Shown piece by piece: positions 62,928 to 64,000 of a stretch of 64,000 bases of DNA (the first letter of the stretch is position 1; the number at the start of each line of letters is the position of its first letter). A program made the position numbers and the translations under genes. Below the pieces are notes generated by a model. That model did not search any database. It was not told the DNA's origin and worked only from the letters and a program-made list of their open reading frames with translations. The stretch is from Nocardioides cynanchi (lineage in GTDB: Bacteria; Actinomycetota; Actinomycetes; Propionibacteriales; Nocardioidaceae). Location of the stretch: the NCBI RefSeq assembly GCF_008761635.1, contig NZ_CP044344.1, positions 2,728,001 to 2,792,000 on the forward strand. Reading direction: 5' to 3'.

Positions 62928-64000
62928 TCAGCTCCGGATGGCTGAGAACACGCCGGTGGCCAGCACGAGCGCGGGCAGCAGGCCGAGCAGGGCGACGGTC
63001 TCGGCGACGTCACCGAGGCGCCCGCGCCGGACCGACGTGCCCTGCGGCAGCAGCGTGAGCGCCAGGAGAACGGCGCCGGTCACCGCGAGCGCCACCGCCG
63101 CACCGGGTCGCCAGCCCGGATGCAGCCATAGGGCCGACAGGGCCGTCGCGAGCAGCCCCAGCACTCCGGCGACGAGGCCCACCAGGACCTCGGCGCCGGT
63201 GCGGTACTGACGGGTACGCAGCATCACCACCACACACGCGAGCACCGCCACGACGGTGCCGGCCAGCCCGAGCGACACCGCGAGCGGCGAGACCAGGACC
63301 AGTAGCAGGCCGACGGTCGCGGAGACCGCGACCAGGATCTCGTGGGCGACCCGTGCGTCGGCGCCGACCCGCTCGGGGTCGATCACCTCGGGGTCGTTGA
63401 CGATGTCGGCGGTGGAGAAGAGCTGCTCGACGCTGGTGCCGGTGGCTCCCAGCGCCAGCCACGGGAAGACGCTGCCGGCGATCACCACGAGCGCCAGGAC
63501 CGTCGTCAGCATCACCGCCGCGTCGTACGACGAGGAGCGCATCACCAGGCCGGTCGCCAGGAAGATCCCGCCCACCACCACCGGGGGGAGCAACAGGCTG
63601 CGGCCCTGACCGAGCCCGAGCGCGGCGACGAGTCCGGCGGCCAGCGCCCCACCACCGGCCGCGGCGACCGGGGTGCCGAAGAAGGTGGCGTCCCAGCCGA
63701 GCATCAACCCCGACACCGCGGCGTAGCCGCAGCCGACCAGGGCGACGGTGACCGCGGCATCGGTCTCGCCCTGCACGCGGGACAGGACCACGGCGCCCAG
63801 CACGAGCACCACGGCCACCACCACCGTCGCGGCGCCGGCGATGTCGGAGGTGTGCTGGAGCAGGAGGGCCGCGGCGCCCAACGCCAGGAGCGCGACCGCC
63901 GCCCACAGTGCGGTGCGGCGTCCTGCGGCGGCGTCCCACGGCCGGAGGTCCCGCTCGACGACGTCGGTCATCGCCTCCACGACGTCGTCGTAGACACGGG
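62928..64000 (-). CDS. eccD: Type VII secretion protein EccD (truncated by window edge)
   Basis: The visible C-terminal part has about 11 hydrophobic helices (WAAVALLALGAAALLL onward) and ends LVLATGVFSAIRS. The frame stays open to the window edge beyond the apparent start at 63980 (GTG), and the residues there (VYDDVVEAMTDVVERDLRPW) fit the linker after the N-terminal ubiquitin-like domain, so the true start lies outside. EccD forms the ESX membrane pore. Confidence 0.88.
   Translation of the reverse strand, partial: RVYDDVVEAMTDVVERDLRPWDAAAGRRTALWAAVALLALGAAALLLQHTSDIAGAATVVVAVVLVLGAVVLSRVQGETDAAVTVALVGCGYAAVSGLMLGWDATFFGTPVAAAGGGALAAGLVAALGLGQGRSLLLPPVVVGGIFLATGLVMRSSSYDAAVMLTTVLALVVIAGSVFPWLALGATGTSVEQLFSTADIVNDPEVIDPERVGADARVAHEILVAVSATVGLLLVLVSPLAVSLGLAGTVVAVLACVVVMLRTRQYRTGAEVLVGLVAGVLGLLATALSALWLHPGWRPGAAVALAVTGAVLLALTLLPQGTSVRRGRLGDVAETVALLGLLPALVLATGVFSAIRS

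Overview
This is a high-GC actinobacterial chromosome segment, most likely from Nocardioides or a close relative (inference). The evidence is very high GC, many GTG and TTG starts, 4-bp stop/start overlaps, a WhiB regulator, ArsA-type ATPase pairs, a Tad pilus locus and a type VII secretion locus. Much of the gene order matches two Mycobacterium tuberculosis blocks. One runs topA, helicase, tad genes, ssd, HAD, acs, marP, nudix, tlpA, nth, crp, MBL, ridA, arsA pair, whiB4, ponA2, metallophosphoesterase. The other runs asd, lysC, DUF5063, recR, ybaB, dnaX, ffs.

Layout. 1-8.2 kb: calcium/cation antiporter, AhpD-like protein, sulfite-oxidase-like Tat enzyme, topA, a methyltransferase and a secreted L,D-transpeptidase-like protein. 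8.2-8.6 kb: an array of 32-bp units. 8.6-14.3 kb: H+-pumping pyrophosphatase, BldG-like STAS protein, DUF1998 helicase. 14.3-19 kb: Tad pilus operon headed by ssd. 19.1-25 kb: HAD phosphatase, a candidate Ms1-like RNA, a degenerate Fic protein, a methyltransferase, acetate uptake (satP) with acs, a second 32-bp array and an internally deleted nhaA. 25.3-33 kb: holin-like protein, MarP protease, Nudix, TlpA, Nth, Crp, sulfotransferase, MBL, Nudix, RidA and DUF4177. 33.2-38 kb: a three-gene DUF4331 operon with a Crp-type palindrome, a CoA-transferase pair and an unknown gene. 38-44.6 kb: two ArsA ATPases, WhiB, PonA2, YqeY, metallophosphoesterase. 44.7-48.2 kb: tRNA-Pro, tandem GNAT, VOC protein and a CDF transporter fused in frame to a proline-rich membrane protein. 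48.2-55.8 kb: asd, lysC, DUF5063, recR, ybaB, dnaX, an antiporter and the SRP RNA. 55.9-64 kb: tRNA-Ser, a lipoprotein, a secreted Ig-like protein, an ECF sigma factor with a membrane Ig-like partner, and mycP-eccB-eccD, with eccD cut by the window edge.

Functional links. SatP and Acs together take up and activate acetate. LysC and Asd make aspartate semialdehyde. RecR, YbaB and DnaX form a replication/repair cluster. PonA2, WhiB and the ArsA pair form a conserved cell-envelope and redox neighbourhood. The Tad genes build a short pilus.

The least explained structure is three families of dispersed repeats. The first is two arrays of exactly 32-bp units that reverse orientation around a shared GTCGACCC centre, both between convergent genes. 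The second is an 80-bp palindromic element present as two inverted copies, one sitting at the junction of the CDF fusion. The third is a 26-bp REP-like palindrome in three copies, one inside the 3' end of scoA. A structured intergenic RNA next to the Rv3661-type HAD gene is a good candidate for the actinobacterial Ms1/MTS2823/scr3559 RNA.
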